From Akkermansiaceae bacterium (GTDB lineage: Bacteria > Verrucomicrobiota > Verrucomicrobiia > Verrucomicrobiales > DEV007): 64,000 nucleotides of DNA. A model generated the notes under the pieces. It was not told the origin of the DNA. It saw only the letters and a list, made by a program, of their open reading frames with translations, and searched no databases. The stretch lies in the NCBI GenBank assembly GCA_024233005.1, contig JACKQE010000001.1, forward strand, positions 186,001 through 250,000. The letters run 5' to 3'. The position numbers and the translations under genes were made by a program. Positions 34,043 to 42,252 of this stretch are shown piece after piece (the first letter of the stretch is position 1; the number at the start of each line of letters is the position of its first letter).

Positions 34043-37000
34043 TCATTCGTGGGTCAGGGTTTCGTCCATGTTAAGCAACAGGTTCGCCACCAGTGTCCAG
34101 GCAGCCAACTCGGGCGGCGGGATGTCGGCGGGCGGCTTTGATTCCCCCACCGCGATCAATTTTGCCGCCACGTCGGGATCTGCGGCGTAGCGTGTGCCGT
34201 GCTGGTGCAGCGCTCCAGCCACAATCCGGCTTTCTTCCGGAGAAGGGGAGCGGGCCACCACGTTGCGGAAGGCCCAATCGAGCCGCGATTGCTCCGTCGC
34301 GCCACCATCCCGGAGTATCCTCGCGGCAAAGGCCCGCGCCGCCTCAATGTGCTGGATATCATTCATCGTCACCAGCGCCTGAAGGGGCGTGTTGCTGCGT
34401 TCCCGGCGCAGGCAGGAGGCCTCACGGGACGGGGCATCGAAGGTGGTCATCGCCGGCGGCGGCGCGGTGCGTTTCCAGAAGGTGTAGAGACTGCGCCGAT
34501 AGAGATCGGGCCCGGTGCTTTGCTTGAAGAAACGGGTGTTGCTGCCCGAGTAGGCCACGGGCTCCCAAATGTTCTCGGGTTGGTACGGATTCACTCCCCG
34601 TCCGCCCATCTGAGGATTGAGCAGTCCGGAAACAAAGAGTGCCTGGTCGCGGATGACTTCTCCATCGAGGCGGAATCGCGCTCCCCGGGCGTGGAGCCGG
34701 TTCTCGGGATCCTTGGCCAACTGCTCCGGCGTGACGAGGGAACTCTGCCGGTAGGCGGCGGAAGTCACCAGGGTGCGGATGAATCGTTTCACATCCCAGC
34801 CGGTTTCACGGAACTCCACCGCCAGCCAGTCGAGCAGTTCGGGGTGACTCGGAGGCTCCCCCTGGGCCCCGAAATCGTTCGCGGTCTTGACCAAGCCGAC
34901 CCCGAAGAACTGCTGCCAAAGGCGGTTCACGGTGACGCGAGCCATCAGGGGATGTTCCGGCGCGGTCAGCCAGGCCGCAAGATCACGCCGGTCATACGCT
35001 TGCTTTGCCGGAAGCGCTGGAAGGAAGGCAGGGGTCCCCCGGTTCACTGGCTCGGCGGGTTTGTCGTACTGGCCCCGGCTCATCACATTGGCTTGCCGCA
35101 TCTGGGGCAGATCAGCCATGATGAACGTGGCTGGCACGGCATCTTCGACAGCCTTCTTTTGCTGCTCGACCGGAACCAATTTCGCCCGGATCGGATCCAG
35201 CGTGTCCGCCAGGGCGTCGCAGTGGTTCTCGAGGTAGTATTCCCGCAGCGTTTTCAACTGGGCCGGGCTACGGTCTTTCAAAGCCACCCCGCGGAGGATT
35301 TGGGTGATCTCCTGGGGAAAATCCTTGAGCGGCTTGGCGGTAAAAGCCTTGTCCCATGCCGCGTAAGACCATCGCGGATCGTTCACCGGGTCGATCCGGG
35401 AGCGCACCCCGAGGCGGTCCCAGGTCACGGTGCCGCCATGCTGGGTGCAGGCGAAGCCTTTGATCTTCATGCCCGCTTTGAGTCCCATCTTTTCGGCCGG
35501 GACTTCGAGTCGCACCCATTCTCCCGCTTTGGGCAGCCCTCCCATGAGAACTTTCTCGGGTGTGTTGGCCTTGCCAAATGCGATCAGCGCTTCCTGACCC
35601 CAGACCGCGCGGTGTTTCCAGCCATCGGTGTGGAACTGGATCATGATGGCTCCGGGAGGGTTGGCCGGATCGAGGTAGGCATTGACAAAAAAAGTCGCCC
35701 CAGCCGGCACCGTTAAGTCCGCGGCCCCTGAAGCATAAAAGTCCTGCCCCACCCCGGTCGCGGTGCGTTGCAGGGCACGTCCACCGCTGAGGACCGGACC
35801 TTTGGACGCTTCGACGAATGTGGTCGGGCCGCCGCCACTCGATTCCACCTTGGCACCGGCAGGGAATGCATCATCGAGCCAGACGGTATCCTCCTCGCGA
35901 GGTGCCGGAGGGGGATTCAGGGTTGCCGGATCGACATAGGAGGCTTTTGCCACGGCCTCTTGCAGAAGGCTCCGCAAAGCGGCGATCTCCTTGTCGAAGC
36001 CTTCAATCTGCGCCTTTTGCTCCGGGGAAACGAGGCGCAGGACCGGCGGGGTGAGGAGAATGTTGCCGTCCATCGCGGGATCGGCCGCGCTGTAAAAGAA
36101 GGCATACAACTGATAAAACTCTTTCTGGGTCAGGGGATCGAACTTGTGATCGTGGCAGACCGCACAGCCCCCGGTGAGTCCCATCCAGACAGAGATCAGG
36201 GTGTCCGTTCGGTCCACCGCGTAGCGGAAGAGGAATTCTTCATTGATTGATCCTCCCTCGCTGGTCGTGACGTTGCAGCGGTTGAAGCCGCTGGCGATCT
36301 TTTGGTCCTGAGTGGCCCCGGGCAGGAGATCGCCCGCAATCTGCCAACCCGTGAACTGATCGTAGGGCAGGTTGTCATTGAATGCCCGGACCACCCAGTC
36401 GCGCCAAGGCCACATGGCCCGTTCGTTGTCGAGGTGCAGGCCGTGGGTGTCTCCATACCGTGCCGCGTCGAGCCAGTAGCGCGCCAGGTGTTCGCCATAG
36501 CGCTGGCTCTGGAGAAGGCGGTCGACGAGCTTTTCGTAGGCATCGGGCGCAGGATCGGCGAGGAAGGCCGCCACTTCCCCGGGAGTCGGAGGCAGTCCCG
36601 TCAGATCAAGTGTGACCCGGCGGATCAGGGTGGCGCGGTCGGCCTCCGGCGACGGGGCCAGGCTCTCAGCGGTCAGCCGGGAACCCAGGAATCGGTCCAC
36701 CGGACTGCGCCCCCAACCGGGAAAGGAAGGGGGTGGCGGCAGCGCGGCCCGCGCCGGTGGTTCGAAGGCCCAATGCTGCGCATAGGGGGCGCCTTCGGCA
36801 ATCCAACGCCGCAGGGTTTCGATCTGGGACTGGGACAGCTTTTTGTGGGAGTCCGTAGGCGGCATCAACTCCTCAGGGTCGGTGGAGAGAATACGGGCCA
36901 CCAGTTCACTGGCACCGGGCTGTCCCGGTTTTACGGCCTGGTGCCCCCCGAGGTCGGCGGTGGCTCCGGCGAGGACGTCGAGACGGAGGTCGGCTTTGCG

Positions 37001-37159
37001 CTTTTTCGCATCGAATCCATGGCAGGCGAAACAGTTGTCGGACAGGATGGGCCGGATGTCCCGGTTGAAATCCAGCGCAGTCTGTTTCTGTCCCCGGGCC
37101 GCGGACAGCGCGGCAAAGCAGAGGAGAAAGCCGGGAAGGGCGGAAAGCGATCGCAACAT
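34043..37159 (-). CDS. PSD1 and planctomycete cytochrome-c domain protein (DUF1549/DUF1553)
   Basis: 1038 residues with a signal peptide (about 1-23). The PSCyt1 domain has a haem motif CFACHG near residue 43. The PSCyt2/DUF1549 domain (about 155-365) has QRYGEHLARYWLDAARYGDTHG and a second CxxCH (CAVCHDH). There is a central carbohydrate-binding-like insert (about 430-600). A C-terminal PSD1/DUF1553 domain has MARVTVNRLWQQFFGVGLV and TPLQALVTMN. The biochemical role of this family is not established. The proteins are exported, probably haem-binding, and usually paired with DUF1501 proteins or glycan-degradation genes. Here it heads an operon with kelch, beta-helix and ceramidase-like genes instead of a DUF1501 gene. 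Confidence 0.9.
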   Translation of the reverse strand: MLRSLSALPGFLLCFAALSAARGQKQTALDFNRDIRPILSDNCFACHGFDAKKRKADLRLDVLAGATADLGGHQAVKPGQPGASELVARILSTDPEELMPPTDSHKKLSQSQIETLRRWIAEGAPYAQHWAFEPPARAALPPPPSFPGWGRSPVDRFLGSRLTAESLAPSPEADRATLIRRVTLDLTGLPPTPGEVAAFLADPAPDAYEKLVDRLLQSQRYGEHLARYWLDAARYGDTHGLHLDNERAMWPWRDWVVRAFNDNLPYDQFTGWQIAGDLLPGATQDQKIASGFNRCNVTTSEGGSINEEFLFRYAVDRTDTLISVWMGLTGGCAVCHDHKFDPLTQKEFYQLYAFFYSAADPAMDGNILLTPPVLRLVSPEQKAQIEGFDKEIAALRSLLQEAVAKASYVDPATLNPPPAPREEDTVWLDDAFPAGAKVESSGGGPTTFVEASKGPVLSGGRALQRTATGVGQDFYASGAADLTVPAGATFFVNAYLDPANPPGAIMIQFHTDGWKHRAVWGQEALIAFGKANTPEKVLMGGLPKAGEWVRLEVPAEKMGLKAGMKIKGFACTQHGGTVTWDRLGVRSRIDPVNDPRWSYAAWDKAFTAKPLKDFPQEITQILRGVALKDRSPAQLKTLREYYLENHCDALADTLDPIRAKLVPVEQQKKAVEDAVPATFIMADLPQMRQANVMSRGQYDKPAEPVNRGTPAFLPALPAKQAYDRRDLAAWLTAPEHPLMARVTVNRLWQQFFGVGLVKTANDFGAQGEPPSHPELLDWLAVEFRETGWDVKRFIRTLVTSAAYRQSSLVTPEQLAKDPENRLHARGARFRLDGEVIRDQALFVSGLLNPQMGGRGVNPYQPENIWEPVAYSGSNTRFFKQSTGPDLYRRSLYTFWKRTAPPPAMTTFDAPSREASCLRRERSNTPLQALVTMNDIQHIEAARAFAARILRDGGATEQSRLDWAFRNVVARSPSPEESRIVAGALHQHGTRYAADPDVAAKLIAVGESKPPADIPPPELAAWTLVANLLLNMDETLTHE

Positions 37160-37299
37160 GACCCCAGTCTGCCGTGAATCGCATCACGGTTCAAGACCGT
37201 AGGAGAGCGCGGATGCGGGAGGCCCCACGCCGGGTGACATTTTTGAAACACGGTTCCCTTTCGCGGAGAGCCCAGTATCATTAGAGTCCTCATTCCTGC

Positions 37300-37989
37300 A
37301 TGACAAAACGGTCCCCAGCCCACCCCCCCGCAGCCGACCTCACGAGGCATCGGTATGCTCCTCTGCTGGAGGAGTTGATCCAGACCGGCGCGGATTTCCA
37401 CCGTCGAGGTTGGTCCCTTGGCACCAGCAGCAACTACAGCGTCGTGGTGGAACGCGATCCCCTGGTGGTGTTGCTGACCGGGAGCGGTCATGACAAAGGA
37501 CGCCTCCGGCCGCAACACTTTGTCCTCGTTGACGACCACGGCACTTCGTTGCACCCCGATTTCCCCAAGCCCTCCGCCGAGACCCTCCTCCATGTCGTCC
37601 TCGCCCGAAGCGCCGAGGCCGGGGCAGTCCTGCACACCCATTCGGTTGCCGCGACGGTCCTTTCCACGGGTCAGCTCCCCACCGGCGCGCTGGAGTTGGA
37701 GGGCTACGAAATGCTGAAGGGGCTCTCCGGCATCGCGACCCACGACACCCGCATCAGCCTGCCAATCTTTCCCAACACTCAGGACATGATCGCCCTTTCA
37801 GGGGAGGTGGAAGATCGCCTTCTGGACAAAGAAACCCCTCTCCGTCATGGGTTCCTCCTCTCCGGCCACGGTCTTTACACCTGGGGAGCAGACCTTGCGG
37901 AGGCCCGCCGTCAGGTGGAAGTTCTGGAGTTTCTTTTTGAAGTGTCCTTGCACCAGAGGTTGCTCTTTCCATACCATTCCAAAGTCTGA
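37300..37989 (+). CDS. mtnB: methylthioribulose-1-phosphate dehydratase MtnB
   Basis: 229 residues, class II aldolase fold. The zinc ligands are in HTHSVAATVL (about residues 112-121) and GHGLYTWG (about 192-199). The catalytic region includes GTSSNYSVV near 41 and SGHDKG near 62. The enzyme dehydrates 5-methylthioribulose 1-phosphate to the diketo-phosphopentane in the methionine salvage pathway. It starts an operon with mtnD (8 bp later), mtnC and mtnA, which confirms the pathway. It is divergent from the PSD1 operon across 140 bp. I see no SAM riboswitch in that gap. Confidence 0.93.
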   Translation: MTKRSPAHPPAADLTRHRYAPLLEELIQTGADFHRRGWSLGTSSNYSVVVERDPLVVLLTGSGHDKGRLRPQHFVLVDDHGTSLHPDFPKPSAETLLHVVLARSAEAGAVLHTHSVAATVLSTGQLPTGALELEGYEMLKGLSGIATHDTRISLPIFPNTQDMIALSGEVEDRLLDKETPLRHGFLLSGHGLYTWGADLAEARRQVEVLEFLFEVSLHQRLLFPYHSKV

Positions 37990-37997
37990 AGATCCCC

Positions 37998-38585
37998 ATG
38001 GCCGTTGTCCGCATTCCCTCAGAAGACCGCATCATCACCGGCGTCGGTCCCATCAATGCCTTTCTCCAGGAGTATGGCATCCACCATGAAAACTGGGAAG
38101 TCTCCGGCCGCCTCGCAGGCGAAGCCACTGCGGACGAAGTTCTCGCTGCCTTCGCGAAGGAAATCGATCGCCTCAAAGTCCTCGGCAACTATGTGACGGC
38201 TGACGTCATCCAGGTCACCCCGGACACTCCGGGTCTCCAGGCGATGTTGGACCGTTTCAACCAGGAGCATACCCATGCCGAGGACGAGGTGCGCTTCATC
38301 GTCGAAGGGAGCGGGGTGTTCCACATTCATGGCGATGATGGCACGGTTTTTTCGGTCGAAGTGCTCGCGGGTGATCTGATCAATGTGCCCCGTGGCACGA
38401 AGCACTGGTTTGACCTTTGTGAAGAACGCCGGATCAGGGCGATCCGACTTTTCCAGGATGAATCTGGTTGGACCCCCCTCTACACGGGGGACGCCGTGGC
38501 AGGGAAGTATCTGCCGGTCTGTTTTGGTCCGGCCTTTGTCCGGGCGGATTTGCGGGAGTTCCAACAGGCTGTGCTCGGCGAATGA
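37998..38585 (+). CDS. mtnD: acireductone dioxygenase MtnD
   Basis: 195 residues, cupin fold. The metal-binding motif is HTHAEDEVRF (about residues 92-101, ligands H-x-H-x4-E), with a second His in GTKHWFD (about 133-139). The enzyme cleaves the acireductone intermediate of methionine salvage. With Fe it gives the methionine precursor plus formate, with Ni the off-pathway products; the metal cannot be told from sequence. Its TGA overlaps the ATG of mtnC as ATGA. Confidence 0.93.
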   Translation: MAVVRIPSEDRIITGVGPINAFLQEYGIHHENWEVSGRLAGEATADEVLAAFAKEIDRLKVLGNYVTADVIQVTPDTPGLQAMLDRFNQEHTHAEDEVRFIVEGSGVFHIHGDDGTVFSVEVLAGDLINVPRGTKHWFDLCEERRIRAIRLFQDESGWTPLYTGDAVAGKYLPVCFGPAFVRADLREFQQAVLGE

Positions 38586-39316
38586 TCCGGTTCGAAGGAC
38601 GACTCCTGCTGTTCGACATTGAGGGAACGGTTTCTCCCTTGGCCTTTGTCCGTGAGGTGATGTTTCCCCATGCCCGGAAGGCGCTCCGTGGATTCTTGAA
38701 CCACCATGCCGACCGTCCGGAAGTCGTGGATGCCCTGGGCCAGATGGCAAGAGATGCAGAGAGGGATTCCGTGAAGGATTGGTGCCCGCATCCCATCGGC
38801 AGCAGTGCCGCTAGGGAATGGTTCATCCGGGAAATCGAACAACTAATGGCGTGGGATGCCAAGCTGACAGGATTCAAGCAGCTCCAGGGCTTGATCTGGG
38901 AGGAAGGCTTCCGGTCGGGAGCATTGCAGGCCACCCTGTTCCCTGACGTGGTGCCGACTTGGCAGAAATTCCTTTCCTCCGGATTGTTGTTGCAGATTTA
39001 TTCGTCGGGCAGCGTGCCGGCCCAACGGCTCTTTTTCGCGCACACCCAAGAAGGGGATCTGACGCCGATGCTGAGCGGTCACCACGACACCACGCGGGGA
39101 TCCAAAAAAGAAGCGGCGAGTTATGCCAGGATCGCTTCGGCAGTGGAAATGGCCCCCGGGGAGATCCTGTTTGTCAGCGACGTCGTTGCCGAACTCGACG
39201 CGGCCAGAGAAGCGGGATTAGCCACGGCCTTGGCAGACCGTCCGGGAAATCCTGAAGCAGGTCCTTCATCCCATGCGACTTTGTCCACACTGGAGGAGAT
39301 CATCATTCCAGGGTAA
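38582..39316 (+). CDS. mtnC: enolase-phosphatase MtnC
   Basis: 244 residues from ATG 38582, fixed by the ATGA overlap with mtnD; a longer frame upstream is only that gene's region read in another frame. It is a HAD-superfamily protein: the nucleophile segment LLFDIEGTVSP (about residues 9-19), motif II IYSSGSVPAQ near 138, the motif III lysine in GSKKEAASY near 170, and motif IV LFVSDVVAELDAA near 190. It is bifunctional, enolising and then dephosphorylating the diketo-phosphopentane to acireductone. It lies between mtnD and mtnA in the operon. Confidence 0.92.
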   Translation: MIRFEGRLLLFDIEGTVSPLAFVREVMFPHARKALRGFLNHHADRPEVVDALGQMARDAERDSVKDWCPHPIGSSAAREWFIREIEQLMAWDAKLTGFKQLQGLIWEEGFRSGALQATLFPDVVPTWQKFLSSGLLLQIYSSGSVPAQRLFFAHTQEGDLTPMLSGHHDTTRGSKKEAASYARIASAVEMAPGEILFVSDVVAELDAAREAGLATALADRPGNPEAGPSSHATLSTLEEIIIPG

Positions 39317-39329
39317 GCTGGTTCTTGTC

Positions 39330-40421
39330 ATGCAAATCGGAAGCCACCACCACCGCGCCATCGAAGCCTTGCCGGGAAGCGGAAAAGTCCGCATTCTCGA
39401 CCAGACGTTTCTTCCCCACGAGATCGTCTGGCGGGTTCTCTCCTCCGCGGATGAAGCCGCGGAAGCCATCAAAGTGATGCGGGTGCGGGGAGCGCCCCTC
39501 ATCGGGGCGACAGCGGCTTATGGTTATGCCATGGCCCTGGCCGAGGATCCTTCCGATAGGAATCTTGCCAGCGCCTATGACACCCTGCACGCCACGCGGC
39601 CCACTGCGGTGAATTTGCGTTGGGCCCTCGACCGGATCCGCTCAATGGCGGCTCCTTTGGCTCCGGACCAACGGGCTCCAAGGGCCTGGACCGAGGCGCT
39701 CCACATCGCCGACGAGGACGTGGCCACGAATGAAGCGATCGGAAAACACGGGGTGGAGGTGTTCCAGCAGGCCTTCGTCCAACGGGGAGGAACCGGACCG
39801 CTCAACATCATGACCCACTGCAATGCGGGTTGGATTGCCACGGTGGATTGGGGCACCGCACTGTCCCCGATCTACCAAGCCCACCAACAGGGTCTCCCGG
39901 TGCATATCTGGGTCAGCGAGACTCGGCCGCGCAACCAAGGGGCCGCCCTGACCGCCTGGGAACTCAGTCAACACGGCATTCCCCACACCCTGATCGTGGA
40001 CAACGGCGCCGGCCATCTCCTGCAGCGTGGTCTGGTCGACCTCGTGATCACCGGAGCTGACCGGGTCACTGCCGCGGGTGACGTGGCCAACAAAATCGGG
40101 ACCTACCTCAAAGCGCTCGCCGCCCAGGCCCATGGCGTCCCGTTTTATGTCGCGGCTCCGGTCAGCACCATCGACTGGACCATCGATGACGGCATCCGTG
40201 ACATTCCGATCGAACAGCGCGCGGCGCGCGAAGTCACGCACGTGTCGGGTCGAGGGGCCGATGCTTCCACTTCCGAAGTGCTCATCACCCCGGATTCCAC
40301 CCCGGCGCGGAATGACGCTTTCGACGTGACGCCCGCCAGACTCGTCACCGGCATCATCACTGAAAACGGGGTGTTCCCCGCCACCAAGGAAGGCTTGGCG
40401 CCCAATGCCACCAAAGCCTAG
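39330..40421 (+). CDS. mtnA: S-methyl-5-thioribose-1-phosphate isomerase MtnA
   Basis: 363 residues from ATG 39330, which gives the usual family length; the frame extends 57 bases upstream into the mtnC tail. Motifs are VRGAPLIGATAAYG, the catalytic cysteine in IMTHCNAGW (about 172-180), the catalytic Asp in ITGADRVTAAGDVANKIGT (about 240-258), and the late NDAFDVTPARLVTGIITE. It isomerises methylthioribose 1-phosphate to the ribulose form, the substrate for MtnB. MtnP or MtnN+MtnK, needed to make the substrate, are not in the window. Its TAG overlaps the convergent pyrophosphatase stop within a shared CTAG. Confidence 0.94.
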   Translation: MQIGSHHHRAIEALPGSGKVRILDQTFLPHEIVWRVLSSADEAAEAIKVMRVRGAPLIGATAAYGYAMALAEDPSDRNLASAYDTLHATRPTAVNLRWALDRIRSMAAPLAPDQRAPRAWTEALHIADEDVATNEAIGKHGVEVFQQAFVQRGGTGPLNIMTHCNAGWIATVDWGTALSPIYQAHQQGLPVHIWVSETRPRNQGAALTAWELSQHGIPHTLIVDNGAGHLLQRGLVDLVITGADRVTAAGDVANKIGTYLKALAAQAHGVPFYVAAPVSTIDWTIDDGIRDIPIEQRAAREVTHVSGRGADASTSEVLITPDSTPARNDAFDVTPARLVTGIITENGVFPATKEGLAPNATKA

Positions 40422-42121
40422 CCGGAATCCCGCGACAATTCCCCCAACAGGGAACTCAGCCACGGGAATAGCTGCTTTTTCCGGCTCACCACACCGTCAA
40501 GCCGGTAGAGATTTTGCTTCTTCCGGGGAAACTGGATTTTCCTCAGCACTTCCTCGGGCGCTTCGATCAAAAGCAGGCTGTCGTTCCGGTTTACATCAGT
40601 GACAAGCAGACAGGCAATGTCGAGCCGGTGGATTTCAATGAGGCGTTGCAATTCCTTCTGCAAGGCCTCACGGACCGGCCAAAACTGGTTCAATCCGACT
40701 TCTTCCACCTGGGATATGCTAATCTTGTAACCGCACTCTTCGTATTCTTTGCGGTCCGATCCCAGGACTTGCTCCGGCGCGCTGGAGCGGAGCACGGAAC
40801 CGGCGGCAAAGAATTCCTCCGTGAACCGTTCAACATCAATGCCAGCGGTTTCGCTGAGCCAGTGCAGGATCTTGCGGTCCTCCTCGGTGGCGGTGGGGGA
40901 AGTCAGATTGAGGGTGTCTGAAATGATGCCAGCGCAAAGGCAGGTGGCGATGGCCTTCGAAGGTTCGATCCGGTGGCTGCGGAATGATCGCGCCACGATG
41001 GTGCAGGTCGAGCCGACCGGCTTGTTGATGAATTGCACGGGTTCGCGGGTCACCAGGTTGCCGCTCAGCCGGTGGTGATCCATGACCTCGATGATGTCCG
41101 CCTCGTCAGCACCGGTGACGGCTTGGGAAAACTCATTGTGATCCACCAGGATCAGTTTGGGGCGACGGGGGTTGACAAGATCCGTCCGCGAAAAAACTCC
41201 CAGCACCTTGCGGGTTCCGGGTTCGAGAACCGGAAAGAGAGTTTGATGGAGCCCCTGGATCCGGTCCCGCAGGACATGGAGTGGGGCATCGGGCTCAAAA
41301 GACGCGAAATCTCTCGCCACCGCGTGCTGGATCGGACGCGACCCGCGGATCAACTGCGTGGAACTGGCCGTGTCCCGGGGCGTCATCAGAATGGTGACGC
41401 CTTTGGCGACGGCGGCATTCAAAATTGCCTCTGCCGGACGGAACCCGCTGGTGATGACCAGACATTTGACCCCGGCCTCGACCGCCAGCAATTGCACCCC
41501 GGCCCGGTCACCGGTAATGATGAGAAGGCGTTGGGCCTCGAAATGCTTGATGCGCTCCGCCATGACCGGTTCGCTCGAGCCTGCGACCATCATGATGTAG
41601 TCTATTTCCTCATCCTCATGGTTCGCCGGCTGACAGGCAATGTTGGCACTGAGCACCTTGGCCATGCTGGCAATGTTGGTGCGGACCGCCCGCACGGCTT
41701 CCCCCTCGATGTCGGTGGGAATCAGAAGTTGCAAAAGATCCAACAACGAGAGCATTCCGATAATGCGTTGGTCCTCGTCAACCACGGGGAGACTGCGGAA
41801 TCCCCCGCCAGCCATCCGGTGGTAGGCTTCGAAAATAGTGTCCGACAAGGTGGCGGTGGTGACCCCGACGTGGGAGACATCCATGGCCCGGGGCCGGACG
41901 TCGGTGATCATACGGGGTCTGGGCAGCCCGGCTTGGTGCAGGACCCACTCCGTGCGGGAGTTGGGAGTGCCGCAGCACGCCGCAATGGCGTTGGGCAACC
42001 GTGTCTGTCGAAGCAGATCGGCATAAGCGATGGCTGAACAGATGGCGTCAGTATCGGGGTTTTTGTGACCCATCACCCAGACAGGGGACAGATCGGAGAG
42101 ATCAGTTTCAGCGTTGCTCAC
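40418..42121 (-). CDS. CBS/DRTGG-containing family II (Mn-dependent) inorganic pyrophosphatase
   Basis: 567 residues from a GTG at 42121; TTG codons upstream in frame are possible starts. The DHH phosphoesterase half begins near residue 15 with GHKNPDTDAICSAIAYA. It is interrupted by a CBS domain (about 80-140), a DRTGG domain (about 155-270) and a second CBS (about 275-335), then resumes with LILVDHNEFSQAV and the VMDHHRL motif. The DHHA2 domain follows, with the RKKQ pattern near the C-terminus. This is the regulated, adenine-nucleotide-sensing form of PpaC known from Clostridia and others. It hydrolyses pyrophosphate in the cytoplasm. Confidence 0.87.
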   Translation of the reverse strand: MSNAETDLSDLSPVWVMGHKNPDTDAICSAIAYADLLRQTRLPNAIAACCGTPNSRTEWVLHQAGLPRPRMITDVRPRAMDVSHVGVTTATLSDTIFEAYHRMAGGGFRSLPVVDEDQRIIGMLSLLDLLQLLIPTDIEGEAVRAVRTNIASMAKVLSANIACQPANHEDEEIDYIMMVAGSSEPVMAERIKHFEAQRLLIITGDRAGVQLLAVEAGVKCLVITSGFRPAEAILNAAVAKGVTILMTPRDTASSTQLIRGSRPIQHAVARDFASFEPDAPLHVLRDRIQGLHQTLFPVLEPGTRKVLGVFSRTDLVNPRRPKLILVDHNEFSQAVTGADEADIIEVMDHHRLSGNLVTREPVQFINKPVGSTCTIVARSFRSHRIEPSKAIATCLCAGIISDTLNLTSPTATEEDRKILHWLSETAGIDVERFTEEFFAAGSVLRSSAPEQVLGSDRKEYEECGYKISISQVEEVGLNQFWPVREALQKELQRLIEIHRLDIACLLVTDVNRNDSLLLIEAPEEVLRKIQFPRKKQNLYRLDGVVSRKKQLFPWLSSLLGELSRDSG

Positions 42122-42252
42122 AGAGGAAGAGAGATTCAAAAAATACGCCGCCCGGCGACAGCGGAGCGGCGGGGGTAAATTCCCTTGTCCCGGGAGCAGA
42201 ATCAACCGGAATCAGTCCTCCCCTGCCCCAATCTTTTGAGACGCCCTGCGGG

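Noticed and set aside
34199..35716. Plus-strand frame of 505 codons
   Set aside because: Antisense to the PSD1 gene, whose haem and DUF1553 motifs are clear.
37160..37299. Possible SAM or other riboswitch before the methionine-salvage operon
   Set aside because: The 140-bp gap does not show the conserved core or pairing of a SAM riboswitch by eye. An Infernal search would settle it; a significant hit would overturn this.
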